A stretch of DNA of 64,000 bases from positions 1,240,001-1,304,000 of the forward strand of contig NZ_CP019448.1 of assembly GCF_002951835.1 (NCBI RefSeq). Direction: 5' to 3'. The first letter of the stretch is position 1; each line of letters begins with the position of its first letter. The notes beneath the pieces are model-generated. The model did not search any database. It was not told the DNA's origin and was given only the letters and a program-made list of their open reading frames with translations. Positions 35,957 through 45,343 of this stretch are shown here, one piece after another. The position numbers and the translations under genes were made by a program. Origin of the DNA: Simonsiella muelleri ATCC 29453 (lineage in GTDB: Bacteria > Pseudomonadota > Gammaproteobacteria > Burkholderiales > Neisseriaceae).

Positions 35957-36071
35957 ACCCATGCGGTTTTCCATATTTCAGGCAGCCTGAAATGATTTCG
36001 GATAAAATGGCAGTGTTTTTTTGAGGGAATTTGAAGGAAATGGCTACAAGTAACTTACCCTAACGCCATTC

Positions 36072-36660
36072 TCAACACCCAATTAACCCAGCAAATTGAG
36101 TAATTGGGTGTTGAATTTGTTGATTCAGTAAACAGCAAAAATTATGCGATAAAATTTTCCGAATAAAACGGTTAGATTGGTGAAACAGATTTTTTGTACG
36201 AACTATTTCCATGTTAAATCTCTCTGTTAATTGACCAATAACTGTTTCAATCATACGGCGGCTATTTTTTAGCCATTTGAGAAATTGAGGACTTCTGTCA
36301 TCTTTCATATTGCTACGATAAGGTGTTTGTAAATTAATATGGCTTTGTTTCATTTCATCTTTTAATTCAGAACTTAAATACCCTTTGTCCGCACCAACAA
36401 ATCCTGTTTTGCCTTCTAAAAGTTCAGGTAATACCTGCCGTTCATCAACATTGGCAGCTGTAAAAGTAAAGGCTTTAATCATACCTGAGCGAGTAATCAA
36501 AAGATGACCTTTAAAACCATAATAGGTCTCTTTTTTGGAAGCGCAATAACCGAACGTCGCATATGCACGAAAATTTTGATGGCGTTTAGCTCGGGCAAAT
36601 TTACAGACTGCAATAGGAAAGGCATCAGATTGATGGTGTAAAAAGACATCATGCTTGGCT
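36072..36660 (-). pseudogene. IS982-family transposase remnant
   Basis: The open part (36072-36500) encodes 142 residues: GFVGADKGYLSSELKDEMKQ, RRMIETVIGQLTERFNMEIV and SHNFCCLLNQQ, the C-terminal half of an IS982-type DDE transposase. The same frame extends upstream to about 36660 (FPIAVCKFARAKRHQNFRAY) without a start, so the N-terminal third is missing. The breakpoint carries a repeat shared with 23071-23118. The remainder up to panD (36661-36820) has a possible TACAAT -10 box. Confidence 0.65.
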
Positions 36661-36820
36661 GTGAATACAGATTCTTACATTTTAAATATCATACTTTTTG
36701 AAGCAACACCTGATTTTGAATTTACAAAATGGTTTGATTCAGGCAGCCTTTTGTGTGATGGCTTAGACAAATGCGGGCTTGAATCGTACAATACGCGGTT
36801 TTTAATGATAAAGAGAAGCC

Positions 36821-37204
36821 ATGTTTCGTACCTTATTAGGTGGCAAAATCCATCGTGCCACTGTTACCCAAGCCGATTTAAATTATGTTGGCAGCATTAC
36901 CGTAGATTTGGATTTGCTTGATGCAGCTGGCATTTGCGTGAATGAAAAAGTCCAAATTGTCAATAATAACAATGGTGAACGTTTAGAAACCTACACCATT
37001 GCGGGCGAGCGCGGTAGTGGCGTTGTGTGCTTAAATGGCGCGGCGGCACGATTAGTACAGAAGGGCGACATTGTGATTATTATGTCGTATGTTTTGCTGT
37101 CTGAACCCGAAATCGCCAACCATGAACCGAAAGTTGTTTTGGTTGATGAACACAACCGTATCCGCAACATTATTCACTATGAGCCTGCGAATACGGTTTT
37201 GTAA
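36821..37204 (+). CDS. panD: Aspartate 1-decarboxylase
   Basis: PanD makes beta-alanine from aspartate for pantothenate and CoA synthesis. It is made as a 127-residue zymogen that cleaves itself at Gly24-Ser25 to form the pyruvoyl cofactor; the site is visible in YVGSITVDLDLLDAAG. Further conserved parts are ETYTIAGERGSGVVCLNGAA and GDIVIIMSYVLLSE. Complete and of normal length. A DUS follows the stop. Confidence 0.96.
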   Translation: MFRTLLGGKIHRATVTQADLNYVGSITVDLDLLDAAGICVNEKVQIVNNNNGERLETYTIAGERGSGVVCLNGAAARLVQKGDIVIIMSYVLLSEPEIANHEPKVVLVDEHNRIRNIIHYEPANTVL

Positions 37205-37231
37205 ATTTCAGGCAGCCTGAAAGGCTAAAAC

Positions 37232-38023
37232 ATGAATTTAGACAAGCTATTAACCATTGCCCTGATTACCAAAAACGAAGCCAAACATTTGCCCGATTGT
37301 CTGGCTAGCGTGCAAGATTTAGGTTGTCCGATTGTGATTATTGATTCAGGCAGCAGCGATGCCACGCCTGAAATTGCTGAACAATTTAGCGCAGCATTTC
37401 ATGTGTTTACCGATTGGCAAGGTTTTGGCACGCAACGCAACCGCGCACATGCGTTTATTCAAACGCCGTGGGTGCTGTGGCTTGATGCAGATGAGCGGCT
37501 TGGCGAAACCACGCGCCAAGATTTAATCCAGCGCATTAGTCAAACCATACCAGATGGTAAAGTATTATTTTCTATCAATCGATTAAGTATTGCTTACGGA
37601 CGGGAAATTCGGCACAGTGGTTGGTATCCCGACCGCATTGTACGTTGCTATCCAATTGCGCAAACGCAATATAGCGATGATTTGGTGCATGAATCGGTGC
37701 TGGTGCCCAGTGGTGTCAAAGTGGTTGAATTAAAAGGTGATGTCTTGCATAACACCTATGCAGATTTGAATCAACACCTTGAGAAAATGAAACAATACGC
37801 CTTCGCATGGGCAGCGCAACGTCAAGGCAAAAAATCCGCTACGCCATTTTCTGCTACGATTCGTGCTGTTTTTGCATTTTTGCGTTTTTATTTTTTGAAA
37901 CGCGGCTTTCTAGATGGGCAACAGGGATTGATGATTGCCACCATGAACGCAGTGTATACATTTTTGAAATACGCCCAATTGTGGCAATTGAATCGCAGCA
38001 AATCAGGCAGCCTGAAAGGATAA
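37232..38023 (+). CDS. Family 2 glycosyltransferase (KdtX/WaaE-like)
   Basis: A 263-residue GT-A fold transferase. LTIALITKNEAKHLPDCLAS is the nucleotide-sugar-binding start, IDSGSSDATPEIA and WLDADERLGE supply the acidic metal-binding residues. The DLVHESV and GDVLHNTYADLNQHLEKM motifs are typical of the KdtX/WaaE (lipopolysaccharide core) group. A hydrophobic C-terminal part suggests inner-membrane contact. The sugar and acceptor are not readable. It lies 4 bp before trpE and the last residues come from a DUS. Confidence 0.8.
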   Translation: MNLDKLLTIALITKNEAKHLPDCLASVQDLGCPIVIIDSGSSDATPEIAEQFSAAFHVFTDWQGFGTQRNRAHAFIQTPWVLWLDADERLGETTRQDLIQRISQTIPDGKVLFSINRLSIAYGREIRHSGWYPDRIVRCYPIAQTQYSDDLVHESVLVPSGVKVVELKGDVLHNTYADLNQHLEKMKQYAFAWAAQRQGKKSATPFSATIRAVFAFLRFYFLKRGFLDGQQGLMIATMNAVYTFLKYAQLWQLNRSKSGSLKG

Positions 38024-38027
38024 CATT

Positions 38028-39515
38028 ATGATTACCAAGAAAGAATACCTAGATAAAGCCCAACAAGGCTACAACCGCATTCCGCTTGTGCAAGAATTAT
38101 TGGCGGATTTGGATACACCGTTATCGCTGTATTTAAAATTGGCGAATCAGCCATTTAGTTATTTGTTGGAGTCGGTGGTTGGAGGTGAGCGATTTGGGCG
38201 ATATTCATTTATTGGTTTGCCGTGCGATACTTATCTTAAAGTTTCAGGCAAAACAACCGAAATTTATCAAAATCATCAGCTTACTGAAACACATCACGAA
38301 AACCCTTTGCGTGTGATTGAACAATTTCACGCACGATTTAAAACGCCAGAAATCCCCAAGTTACCGCGATTTACGGGCGGATTGGTGGGCTATTTTGGTT
38401 ATGAGAGCATTTATTATTTTGAACACATCACCCATCGCTTGAAACATACGCCGAAAAATGACCCACTGGGTACGCCCGATATTTTTTTGATGCTGTCGCA
38501 AGAATTAGCTGTGATTGATAATTTAAGTGGCAAAATTTATTTGATTGTGTATGCCGACCCGTCTAATTCACAAGGTTATGAAATAGCACGAGAAAAACTA
38601 GAAAACTTACGAGAGAAATTGCGTCAAAGTGTGGTGATTCCGTTGAGTTTGGGCAGCGAAATCACGCAGCCTGAACATTTAACGGGCGAAGCGCGTTATA
38701 AATCCTATGTGCAAAAAGTGCGCGAGTATATTTTGGACGGCGATTGTATGCAGGTTGTGCCAAGCCAGCGCATGAGTTTACCTTTTAAAGACAATCCGTT
38801 ACATTTGTATCGGGCGTTGCGAACTCTGAATCCGTCGCCGTATTTGTTTTACTATGATTTTGGTGATTTTCATATTGTCGGTTCTTCGCCAGAGATTTTG
38901 GTGCGCCGCGAGAGAGAAACCGTGGTGGTGCGTCCGATTGCTGGCACACGATTGCGCGGTGCCACGCCAGAGCAAGACGAAGCCAATGCGCGTGAATTGC
39001 TTGCTGATGAAAAGGAAATTGCTGAACACACCATGTTGATTGATTTAGGGCGCAACGATGTTGGGCGCATCAGTCAAACGGGCAAGGTGGCGGTAACAGA
39101 TAAAATGGTTATTGAGAAATATTCACACGTGATGCATATTGTCTCTAACGTAGAAGGCAGCCTGAAACCGAATACCAGCAATATGGACATTTTGGCTGCT
39201 ACTTTTCCTGCAGGCACACTTTCGGGAGCGCCGAAAGTTCGCGCTTTGGAAATTATTGAAGAATTAGAACCCGAAAAACGCAATATTTACGGTGGTGCGG
39301 TTGGTGTGTGGGGTTTTAATAATGATATGGATTTAGCGATTGCGATTCGCACTGCATTGATTAAAAATGGTATTTTGTATGTGCAAAGCGGTGGTGGCAT
39401 TGTTGCTGATAGCCAAGAAGAAGCCGAGTGGCAAGAAACGCAAAACAAAGCTCGTGCCGTGATTCGTGCCGCACAGATGGTGCAAGAAGGGTTGGATAAT
39501 GAATCCGTATGCTGA
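38028..39515 (+). CDS. trpE: Anthranilate synthase component I
   Basis: TrpE converts chorismate to anthranilate, the first step of tryptophan synthesis, using ammonia from TrpG. The 495-residue protein has the N-terminal regulatory part (YLKLANQPFSYLLESVVGGE) and the chorismate-binding core (GDCMQVVPSQRMS, FHIVGSSPEILVR, VRPIAGTRLRGATPEQDE, DVGRISQTG, TFPAGTLSGAPKVRA). TrpG is not adjacent. No leader peptide rich in Trp is seen. Confidence 0.95.
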   Translation: MITKKEYLDKAQQGYNRIPLVQELLADLDTPLSLYLKLANQPFSYLLESVVGGERFGRYSFIGLPCDTYLKVSGKTTEIYQNHQLTETHHENPLRVIEQFHARFKTPEIPKLPRFTGGLVGYFGYESIYYFEHITHRLKHTPKNDPLGTPDIFLMLSQELAVIDNLSGKIYLIVYADPSNSQGYEIAREKLENLREKLRQSVVIPLSLGSEITQPEHLTGEARYKSYVQKVREYILDGDCMQVVPSQRMSLPFKDNPLHLYRALRTLNPSPYLFYYDFGDFHIVGSSPEILVRRERETVVVRPIAGTRLRGATPEQDEANARELLADEKEIAEHTMLIDLGRNDVGRISQTGKVAVTDKMVIEKYSHVMHIVSNVEGSLKPNTSNMDILAATFPAGTLSGAPKVRALEIIEELEPEKRNIYGGAVGVWGFNNDMDLAIAIRTALIKNGILYVQSGGGIVADSQEEAEWQETQNKARAVIRAAQMVQEGLDNESVC

Positions 39516-39596
39516 AAATATTTTGTGAATACAGGTTTTTAGACATATTCATCGTATATCATATTATTTTTAATTATTTATCAATGAGATTAAATT

Positions 39597-40187
39597 ATGT
39601 TAAAAAAATGGTTTTCTATTTTTACCGTTAGCGTATTGATGTTTTCGTTGAGCGGTTGTGGTTACAACACCATGCAAACTCAAGACGAAGCCGCTAACGC
39701 CGCTTGGGCTGAAGTTGTCAACCAATATCAACGCCGAGCCGATTTAGTTCCTAATTTGGTCGCCACCGTCAAAGGTTACGCCCAACACGAAGAAAAGGTT
39801 TTGACCGAAGTAACCGCCGCACGCAGTAAAGTTGGTAGCATTCAAATGACCGCCACTGATGCGACAAACCCCGAAAAATTAAAACAATATGCTCAAGCAC
39901 AAGGTGAACTGTCTAGTGCATTATCGCGGTTGTTGGTGGTGAGTGAAAATTATCCGCAGTTGAAAGCAGACCAAAGTTTCCGTGATTTACAAGCACAATT
40001 GGAAGGTACGGAAAACCGCGTAACTTTGGCGCGTAATCATTACATCAAAACCGTGCAAATTTATAACACCAATTTGCGCCAATTCCCACAAAATTTAACC
40101 GCCAAAATGTTTGGTATGCAGCCACGCCCGCAATTCACAGTAGAAAATGAAAAAGCCATTTCTACATCACCTAAAGTTTCGTTTTAA
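39597..40187 (+). CDS. LemA family protein
   Basis: A 196-residue membrane-anchored protein with an N-terminal lipoprotein-like signal (FSLSGCGYNTMQTQDE; Cys21). The LemA core is clear: AAWAEVVNQYQRRADLVPNL, VLTEVTAARSKVG and LAQ-type helices, with ARNHYIKTVQIYNTNLRQFP near the end. LemA proteins form cage-like assemblies and usually occur with TPM-domain proteins, as here. Confidence 0.9.
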   Translation: MLKKWFSIFTVSVLMFSLSGCGYNTMQTQDEAANAAWAEVVNQYQRRADLVPNLVATVKGYAQHEEKVLTEVTAARSKVGSIQMTATDATNPEKLKQYAQAQGELSSALSRLLVVSENYPQLKADQSFRDLQAQLEGTENRVTLARNHYIKTVQIYNTNLRQFPQNLTAKMFGMQPRPQFTVENEKAISTSPKVSF

Positions 40188-40189
40188 GA

Positions 40190-40306
40190 ACCAAAACCTC
40201 GCGTCTAACACGGCTGTTTAAAATAAAAAGCAGGAGAACAAGGCGACCTTGTATTGGCAAATGTTGTTAATAAAATCAAGTCATCAATTTTACGAACACA
40301 GGTTCT
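40190..40306. repeat. 117-bp intergenic repeat between lemA and the TPM gene
   Basis: The block includes AAAGCAGGAGAACAAGGCGA and ends ACGAACACAGGTTCT. The end is shared, inverted, with 35808-35841 and partly with 23055-23080. No gene is encoded. A similar shorter tail (GTGAATACAGGTTTTT) lies at 39527. Confidence 0.5.
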
Positions 40307-40327
40307 AAATGATTTTACGGGGAGATT

Positions 40328-41254
40328 ATGCTAAAAATTTATCAAAAAATCATGGTGTTGGTGTCAATGTTGTTGACCAGTTTTTGTATTATGGCGGCGG
40401 CTGTCCCTGAACTTCGTTCGCCTGTGATGGACACCGCGCAGATGATGTCGCCACAAGCACGACAAGAATTAGACCAACATTTGCGTCAATACAGTGCGAC
40501 AACAGGCAGTCAAATCGTGGTTTTAACCGTGCCTCGTATTGCACCAGAAACCCCATTTGATTACGCCACTCGTGTGATGCAAAGCTGGCAATTGGGACGC
40601 AGTGAATACAACGATGGCGTGTTATTGCTGCTGGTACGCGATGAACGAAAAACGCATTTGGCGGTTGGACGCGGTTTAGAAGGCGCGATTCCTGATGTGT
40701 ACGCCAAACGCTTGTTGCAAGATGTATTGCGCCCCTATTTGCAGAAAGGCAAAATGGACGAAGGTATACGCGAAACCGTTGCCCAAACTGAAAAACTTAT
40801 CGCAGGCGAAAGGCTGCCTGAAAATACTCAACGTCAAAATTCAAATCGTGATGATTTTGATTTAGATGAGATTTTGGGAATGTCGGTGATGTGGCTGGTA
40901 TTTAGCACATTATTGGGTGGTATGTTTCGCGGTGCGTTTGGTGCAAGATGGAGCGTATGGGCGACTGGTCTTGTGATGTTTTTGATTTCTTGGTTAATTT
41001 CGGGGTCATTATTTATTGGTTTACTGTTGGGTATGCTGGCGATGGTGGTCGCATGGTTGACGGGGTTGGGGGCATTTGTGTCGGGTGGAAATCATGATGG
41101 TGGTGTTTGGCGAGATAACAGCAGTGGCGGATTTAATGGTGGATTGGGTCGTGGACTTGGTCATGGTGGAGACAGATTTAGTGATAATGATAGCGGCGGA
41201 TTTAGCGGTGGTGGCGGTGGATTTGGTGGTGGCGGTGCATCGGGAGATTGGTAA
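40328..41254 (+). CDS. TPM-domain (YgcG-like) membrane protein
   Basis: A 308-residue protein with a signal peptide (to about AAAVPELRSPV). The TPM domain spans about 30-155 (LDQHLRQYSATTGSQIVVLT, WQLGRSEYNDGVLLLLVRDE, RGLEGAIPDVYAKRLLQDVL). Two or three membrane segments follow, then a Gly-Ser-Asp-rich tail that ends GGGGFGGGGASGDW. This is the standard architecture of the family that accompanies LemA. Role not defined; links to envelope stress and photosystem repair are known for distant relatives. Confidence 0.88.
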   Translation: MLKIYQKIMVLVSMLLTSFCIMAAAVPELRSPVMDTAQMMSPQARQELDQHLRQYSATTGSQIVVLTVPRIAPETPFDYATRVMQSWQLGRSEYNDGVLLLLVRDERKTHLAVGRGLEGAIPDVYAKRLLQDVLRPYLQKGKMDEGIRETVAQTEKLIAGERLPENTQRQNSNRDDFDLDEILGMSVMWLVFSTLLGGMFRGAFGARWSVWATGLVMFLISWLISGSLFIGLLLGMLAMVVAWLTGLGAFVSGGNHDGGVWRDNSSGGFNGGLGRGLGHGGDRFSDNDSGGFSGGGGGFGGGGASGDW

Positions 41255-41256
41255 AC

Positions 41257-41769
41257 ATGAAGCAAAATACGTTCAAACGATTAATACAACATTGGCTCAA
41301 TCCATATTTTCGTGTAGCAAAATATTTTCCAAACAGTGCATTGCAACGCTTAAGCGAACGCATTGCCCAATCTGAATATCAACATTTGGGGCAAATTCGG
41401 TTCGTGGTGGAATCGCGTTACAGCACGGCGAAAGTGTTGCGTGGTTTGGGGACACGTGAACGGGCGTGGCGATGGTTTGGTGATTTGCGTGTGTGGGACA
41501 CGGAACGCAATAGCGGCGTATTGATATATATTTGTTTTGCTGATAGGGCGGTGGAGATTGTTGCAGACCGTGGCATTAGTCGGTGCGTGTCGGACGAGAC
41601 GTGGCAGTGTATTTGTCAACAGATGAGTCAAGCATTTCGCGAAGGGCATTATATTGATGGATTGACGCAAGGTTTGCAGTCGGTGGATGAAATTTTGCGT
41701 GCGAATCTGCCGCGTAAAAATGGTGAAAATGTGGTTGATGAATTGCCCAATGATGTGATTATTCAATAG
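41257..41769 (+). CDS. TPM-domain protein, soluble
   Basis: A 170-residue protein with a second TPM domain (SRYSTAKVLRGLGTRERAWR, NSGVLIYICFADRAVEIVAD, DETWQCICQQMSQAFREGHY). It lacks a signal peptide and glycine-rich tail. I place the start at the ATG 41257, preceded by GGGAGA; a TTG lies at 41248. It begins directly after the stop of the previous gene, so the three genes lemA-TPM-TPM form one unit. Confidence 0.85.
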   Translation: MKQNTFKRLIQHWLNPYFRVAKYFPNSALQRLSERIAQSEYQHLGQIRFVVESRYSTAKVLRGLGTRERAWRWFGDLRVWDTERNSGVLIYICFADRAVEIVADRGISRCVSDETWQCICQQMSQAFREGHYIDGLTQGLQSVDEILRANLPRKNGENVVDELPNDVIIQ

Positions 41770-41815
41770 GAATTATTTTGGTGCGCCATTCATATTGATG
41801 CATCAGAAATAAAAT

Positions 41816-41854
41816 AAAGGCTGCCTGAAAATAACAAAATTTTTTCAGGCAGCC
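41816..41854. terminator. DUS-based terminator after the TPM gene
   Basis: AAAGGCTGCCTGAAAA and TTTTTCAGGCAGCC are perfectly complementary with a 9-base loop. Confidence 0.7.
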
Positions 41855-41861
41855 CAATTCG

Positions 41862-41890
41862 TTGCAGTGTTGCACAAATTTTGCTACTAT
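41862..41890 (+). promoter_or_regulatory. Promoter of the metK leader
   Basis: -35 TTGCAG (41862-41867), 17 bp spacer, -10 TACTAT (41885-41890). The expected transcript start is near 41897. Confidence 0.6.
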
Positions 41891-41896
41891 TCGCGC

Positions 41897-42020
41897 TGCA
41901 TTAAGAGTTGGGAATTCCATGCCAACCTGCTGATTCAGTAAGGTGGACGGTTGATAAAACCGATGTGGTTCGGCTTGATACCGAGCAATCCAAACCCCGC
42001 TTGATGCGGGCATTTTTTTT
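41897..42020 (+). ncRNA. Structured leader or small RNA upstream of metK
   Basis: A stretch of about 120 nt between a good promoter and an intrinsic terminator (CCCGCTTGATGCGGG followed by eight T, 41996-42020). It contains two more hairpins, CGGTT-GATAA-AACCG (41948-41962) and TCGG-CTTGATA-CCGA (41970-41984). All three hairpins carry TTGAT in or beside the loop. An additional stem GTTGG/CCAAC lies upstream. Its place 80 bp before metK suggests attenuation or a metabolite-sensing leader, but it could also be an independent small RNA. I do not recognise a known SAM riboswitch class. Confidence 0.5.
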
Positions 42021-42100
42021 GTCTAATTACGAAGCGAATGCCAATAGGTTGTTTTCAGGCAGCCTGAAAAATGATTAACTTTAATTTTGAGATTAAATTT

Positions 42101-43270
42101 ATGAGCGAATATTTATTTACTTCCGAATCCGTTTCCGAAGGACACCCGGACAAAGTTGCTGACCAAATTTCTGATGCCATTTTGGACGCAATTTTTGCCC
42201 AAGACCCCCAAGCACGCGTGGCAGCTGAAACGCTAGTTGCCACCGATTTGTGTGTTTTGGCAGGCGAAATCACCACCAAAGCAAAAGTGGATTATGAACA
42301 AATCGCTCGCGAAACCGTCCGTAAAATCGGTTATAACGACCCAAAATTGGGCTTTTCTGCCGACACGTTTAAATTAGTGTTAAATTACGGCGAACAATCG
42401 CTCGATATCGCACAAGGCGTGAATGAAGGCGAAGGCGTAGATTTGAATCAAGGTGCGGGCGACCAAGGTTTGATGTTTGGTTATGCGTGTGATGAAACGC
42501 CAGTGTTGATGCCGTTTGCCATTTACTATAGCCACCGCTTGATGCAACGCCAAAGTGAAGTGCGTAAAAGTGGTTTATTGCCGTGGTTGCGACCCGATGC
42601 GAAAGCGCAATTGACTGTGGCATATGACAGCGAAACGGGGCGCGTGTGTCGTATTGATACGGTTGTGTTGTCTACTCAACACGATGAATCCATCTCGCGT
42701 AATGATTTGATTGCTGCCGTCACAGAACACATCATTGTGCCTGTGTTGCCCAAAGAATTGATTACACCAGAAACGAATTATCATATTAATCCAACAGGCA
42801 GTTTTGTCACTGGTGGACCGCAAGGCGATTGTGGTTTGACAGGTCGCAAAATCATCGTAGACACCTACGGCGGAGCAGCACCACACGGCGGTGGCGCGTT
42901 CTCTGGTAAAGACCCGAGTAAAGTGGATCGTTCGGCGGCGTATGCTGGGCGTTATGTGGCGAAAAATATTGTGGCGGCAGGTTTAGCGACACAATGTCAA
43001 ATTCAAATTTCGTATGCGATTGGGATTGCCGAGCCGACTTCCATTTCTATTGACACGTTTGGTACGGGTAAATTGAACGAAGCGCAATTAATTAAATTGG
43101 TACGTGAACATTTTGATTTGCGTCCGAAAGGGATTATTCAGATGCTGGATTTGTTGCGACCAATTTATTCAAAATCAGCTGCTTATGGACATTTTGGGCG
43201 TGAAGAACCTGAATTTACTTGGGAAAAAACCGATAAAGCAGCTGCATTGAAAGCGGCAGCTGGTTTGTAA
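42101..43270 (+). CDS. metK: S-adenosylmethionine synthetase
   Basis: MetK makes S-adenosylmethionine from methionine and ATP in the cytoplasm. The protein of 389 residues starts MSEYLFTSESVSEGHPDKVA at 42101; an in-frame ATG at 42071 would add ten unlikely residues. Signature motifs GAGDQGLMFGYA and GGAFSGKDPSKVDRSAAYA are present. The gene lies behind the structured leader at 41897-42020, and ends before an inverted DUS pair. Confidence 0.97.
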   Translation: MSEYLFTSESVSEGHPDKVADQISDAILDAIFAQDPQARVAAETLVATDLCVLAGEITTKAKVDYEQIARETVRKIGYNDPKLGFSADTFKLVLNYGEQSLDIAQGVNEGEGVDLNQGAGDQGLMFGYACDETPVLMPFAIYYSHRLMQRQSEVRKSGLLPWLRPDAKAQLTVAYDSETGRVCRIDTVVLSTQHDESISRNDLIAAVTEHIIVPVLPKELITPETNYHINPTGSFVTGGPQGDCGLTGRKIIVDTYGGAAPHGGGAFSGKDPSKVDRSAAYAGRYVAKNIVAAGLATQCQIQISYAIGIAEPTSISIDTFGTGKLNEAQLIKLVREHFDLRPKGIIQMLDLLRPIYSKSAAYGHFGREEPEFTWEKTDKAAALKAAAGL

Positions 43271-43281
43271 TTCAGATTTTG

Positions 43282-43330
43282 ATTTCAGGCTGCCTGTTGA
43301 TTACAGAATGATAGACAGGCAGCCTGAAAA
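43282..43330. terminator. Inverted DUS pair between metK and hscA
   Basis: TTTCAGGCTGCCTGT and ACAGGCAGCCTGAAAA face each other between convergent genes. Confidence 0.65.
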
Positions 43331-43357
43331 CTTAAATTTAAATGTGTATGCGTCATT

Positions 43358-45217
43358 TCACGATAAATCAGCGACATTCACGCCACCCAATACGCGTTGG
43401 ATATTTCTGTCCATGCGACGCGCGGCGAAATCATCGGTTTCGTGGGACAATTCGTGTACGGCTGTGCGAATATTTTCCGCACTTTCGGTTTCTAAATTGC
43501 TTGCCAGTTTTGTCATTAATTGATTGATTTTATTTAATTCTTCTTCGCTTAATAAATCCGCATCTAAGTCTAAGGCTGCCTGAATCGCGCCAATTAAGCT
43601 TTCTGCTTCAACTTTGGCTTCGGCACGCGCACGAGCGGCGGCATCGTCTTTGGCGTTGTTCATGCTGTCTCGTAACATTTGCGTAATGGTTTCATCGTCC
43701 AAACCGTAGGACGGTTTGACTTCAATTTGCGCTTGTACGCCTGTGGTTTGTTCGCGAGCGGATACGGACAATAAACCATCTGCATCTACTTGAAAAGTAA
43801 CTCGAATCCGTGCTGCACCTGCCACCATTGGCGGAATACCGCGCAAAGTGAATTTCGCCAAACTGCGACAATCCGCTACCAATTCGCGCTCGCCTTGCAC
43901 AACGTGAATTGTCATTGCGGTTTGTCCGTCTTTGAACGTTGTGAAATCTTGCGCTCTGGCGGTTGGCAAAGTGGAATTACGTGGAATAATTTTTTCCACC
44001 AAACCACCATAAGTCTCTAATCCCAAAGACAAAGGCGTTACGTCCAAGAGCAACCATTCGTCATCATTTTTGTTGCCAGCCAATACATTCGCTTGCATCG
44101 CCGCGCCCAAAGCAACGACTTGGTCTGGGTTTAAATTGTTCAGTGGTGTTTGCCCGAAAAACGCGCCTACGGCTTGTTGGACGTGGAGCATTCGTGTTGC
44201 GCCGCCCACCATAATCACGCCTTTGATGTCGGACTTGCTTACGCCAGCGTCTTTTAGGGCTTGTTTGACGGGTTCAATGGTTTTGGCGATTAAATGCTGC
44301 GTTAAAGCATGGAATTCTGCTCGTGTAATCAATGTATTGATTTCTGTGCCATTATTTAAGGTAGCCTGAATACGTGTTTCAGGCTGCTTGCTTAATGTCT
44401 CTTTTGCTTGACGCACCAAGCTGAATAATAATTGAATATCGTGTTCATTAGTCAATGAAAGTTGATTATTTTCAATGATATGACAAAATAAACGGTGGTC
44501 AAAATCATCGCCCCCTAAAGCTGAATTGCCTCCCGTTGCTTTGACTTGAAATAAACCTTTAGATAATTCCAATACCGATACATCAAACGTGCCACCCCCC
44601 AAATCATACACGACAAACGTGCCTTCCGCGCCGTTGTCCAAGCCGTAGGCAATTGCAGCGGCGGTTGGTTCATTGAGCAAACGCAACACGTTTAGTCCTG
44701 CCAATCGTGCTGCATCTTTGGTGGCTTGGCGTTGCGCGTCATCAAAATAGGCTGGGACGGTAATCACCGCGCCCACGAGTTCGCCGCCTAATGATTGTTC
44801 GGCACGTTCGCGCAACGTACGCAAAATGTCAGCGGATACGTCAATCGGTGTTTTTGCGCCATTTTTGGTTTGCAATTCAATGATTTTTTCGGATTTGCCA
44901 AAACGATAAGGCAAATGCGTGGTGTCGATTTCAGGCAGCGTGCGTCCGATTAAACGCTTGGCGGAAGAAATGGTATTTTGTGGGTCAAGTTTTTGTTGTG
45001 CCAATGCTTTTTTTCCTACGATGAGTTTGTCATCGCCCAAATAACGCACCACAGATGGCAGCGAAACGTTACCAAGTTCATCGGGCAAACACGTTGCCGT
45101 CCCACTTTTTACGGTAGCAACCAAGCTGTTGGTTGTACCTAAATCAATACCGACCGTCAAGCGGTGTTGGTGAGGAGTGGCAGACATATTTGGTTCAGCG
45201 ATTTGCAAAAGTGCCAT
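43358..45217 (-). CDS. hscA: Fe-S assembly chaperone HscA
   Basis: HscA is the specialised Hsp70 that helps transfer iron-sulfur clusters from IscU. The 619-residue protein has the Hsp70 ATPase signature (VGIDLGTTNSLVATV, FVVYDLGGGTFDVSVL, GVIMVGGATRMLHVQ) and substrate domain (LLLDVTPLSLGLETYGG). The short lid and DNTLPTARAQDF-like segment (NSTLPTARAQDFTTF) match HscA rather than DnaK. HscB, IscU and ferredoxin genes are not adjacent. Confidence 0.92.
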   Translation of the reverse strand: MALLQIAEPNMSATPHQHRLTVGIDLGTTNSLVATVKSGTATCLPDELGNVSLPSVVRYLGDDKLIVGKKALAQQKLDPQNTISSAKRLIGRTLPEIDTTHLPYRFGKSEKIIELQTKNGAKTPIDVSADILRTLRERAEQSLGGELVGAVITVPAYFDDAQRQATKDAARLAGLNVLRLLNEPTAAAIAYGLDNGAEGTFVVYDLGGGTFDVSVLELSKGLFQVKATGGNSALGGDDFDHRLFCHIIENNQLSLTNEHDIQLLFSLVRQAKETLSKQPETRIQATLNNGTEINTLITRAEFHALTQHLIAKTIEPVKQALKDAGVSKSDIKGVIMVGGATRMLHVQQAVGAFFGQTPLNNLNPDQVVALGAAMQANVLAGNKNDDEWLLLDVTPLSLGLETYGGLVEKIIPRNSTLPTARAQDFTTFKDGQTAMTIHVVQGERELVADCRSLAKFTLRGIPPMVAGAARIRVTFQVDADGLLSVSAREQTTGVQAQIEVKPSYGLDDETITQMLRDSMNNAKDDAAARARAEAKVEAESLIGAIQAALDLDADLLSEEELNKINQLMTKLASNLETESAENIRTAVHELSHETDDFAARRMDRNIQRVLGGVNVADLS

Positions 45218-45283
45218 GAAATGTATTCCTTGAGTATTATTTTTGACGGGTGTATTTTAGCATTGTTGAGTGAATTTGTCGGA

Positions 45284-45325
45284 TAAAAAAACCAGTTTCT
45301 CATTTTCAAGAAACTGGTTTTTTTT
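45284..45325. terminator. Bidirectional terminator between grxD and hscA
   Basis: AAAAAAACCAGTTTCT and AGAAACTGGTTTTTTTT form a perfect stem with A and T runs on both sides. Confidence 0.85.
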
Positions 45326-45343
45326 ATTTTTTAAATGAATGAA

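Noticed and set aside
36821..37204. panD as part of a phage module
   Set aside because: It is a complete housekeeping gene with normal features and an adjacent DUS. Only its upstream flank is IS debris.
41759..42013. Minus-strand 84-codon frame upstream of metK
   Set aside because: It lies across a DUS hairpin and the structured leader and has no family features.
41897..42020. Known SAM riboswitch
   Set aside because: I could not fit it to the conserved cores of the SAM classes I know. It is reported only as a candidate leader or small RNA.
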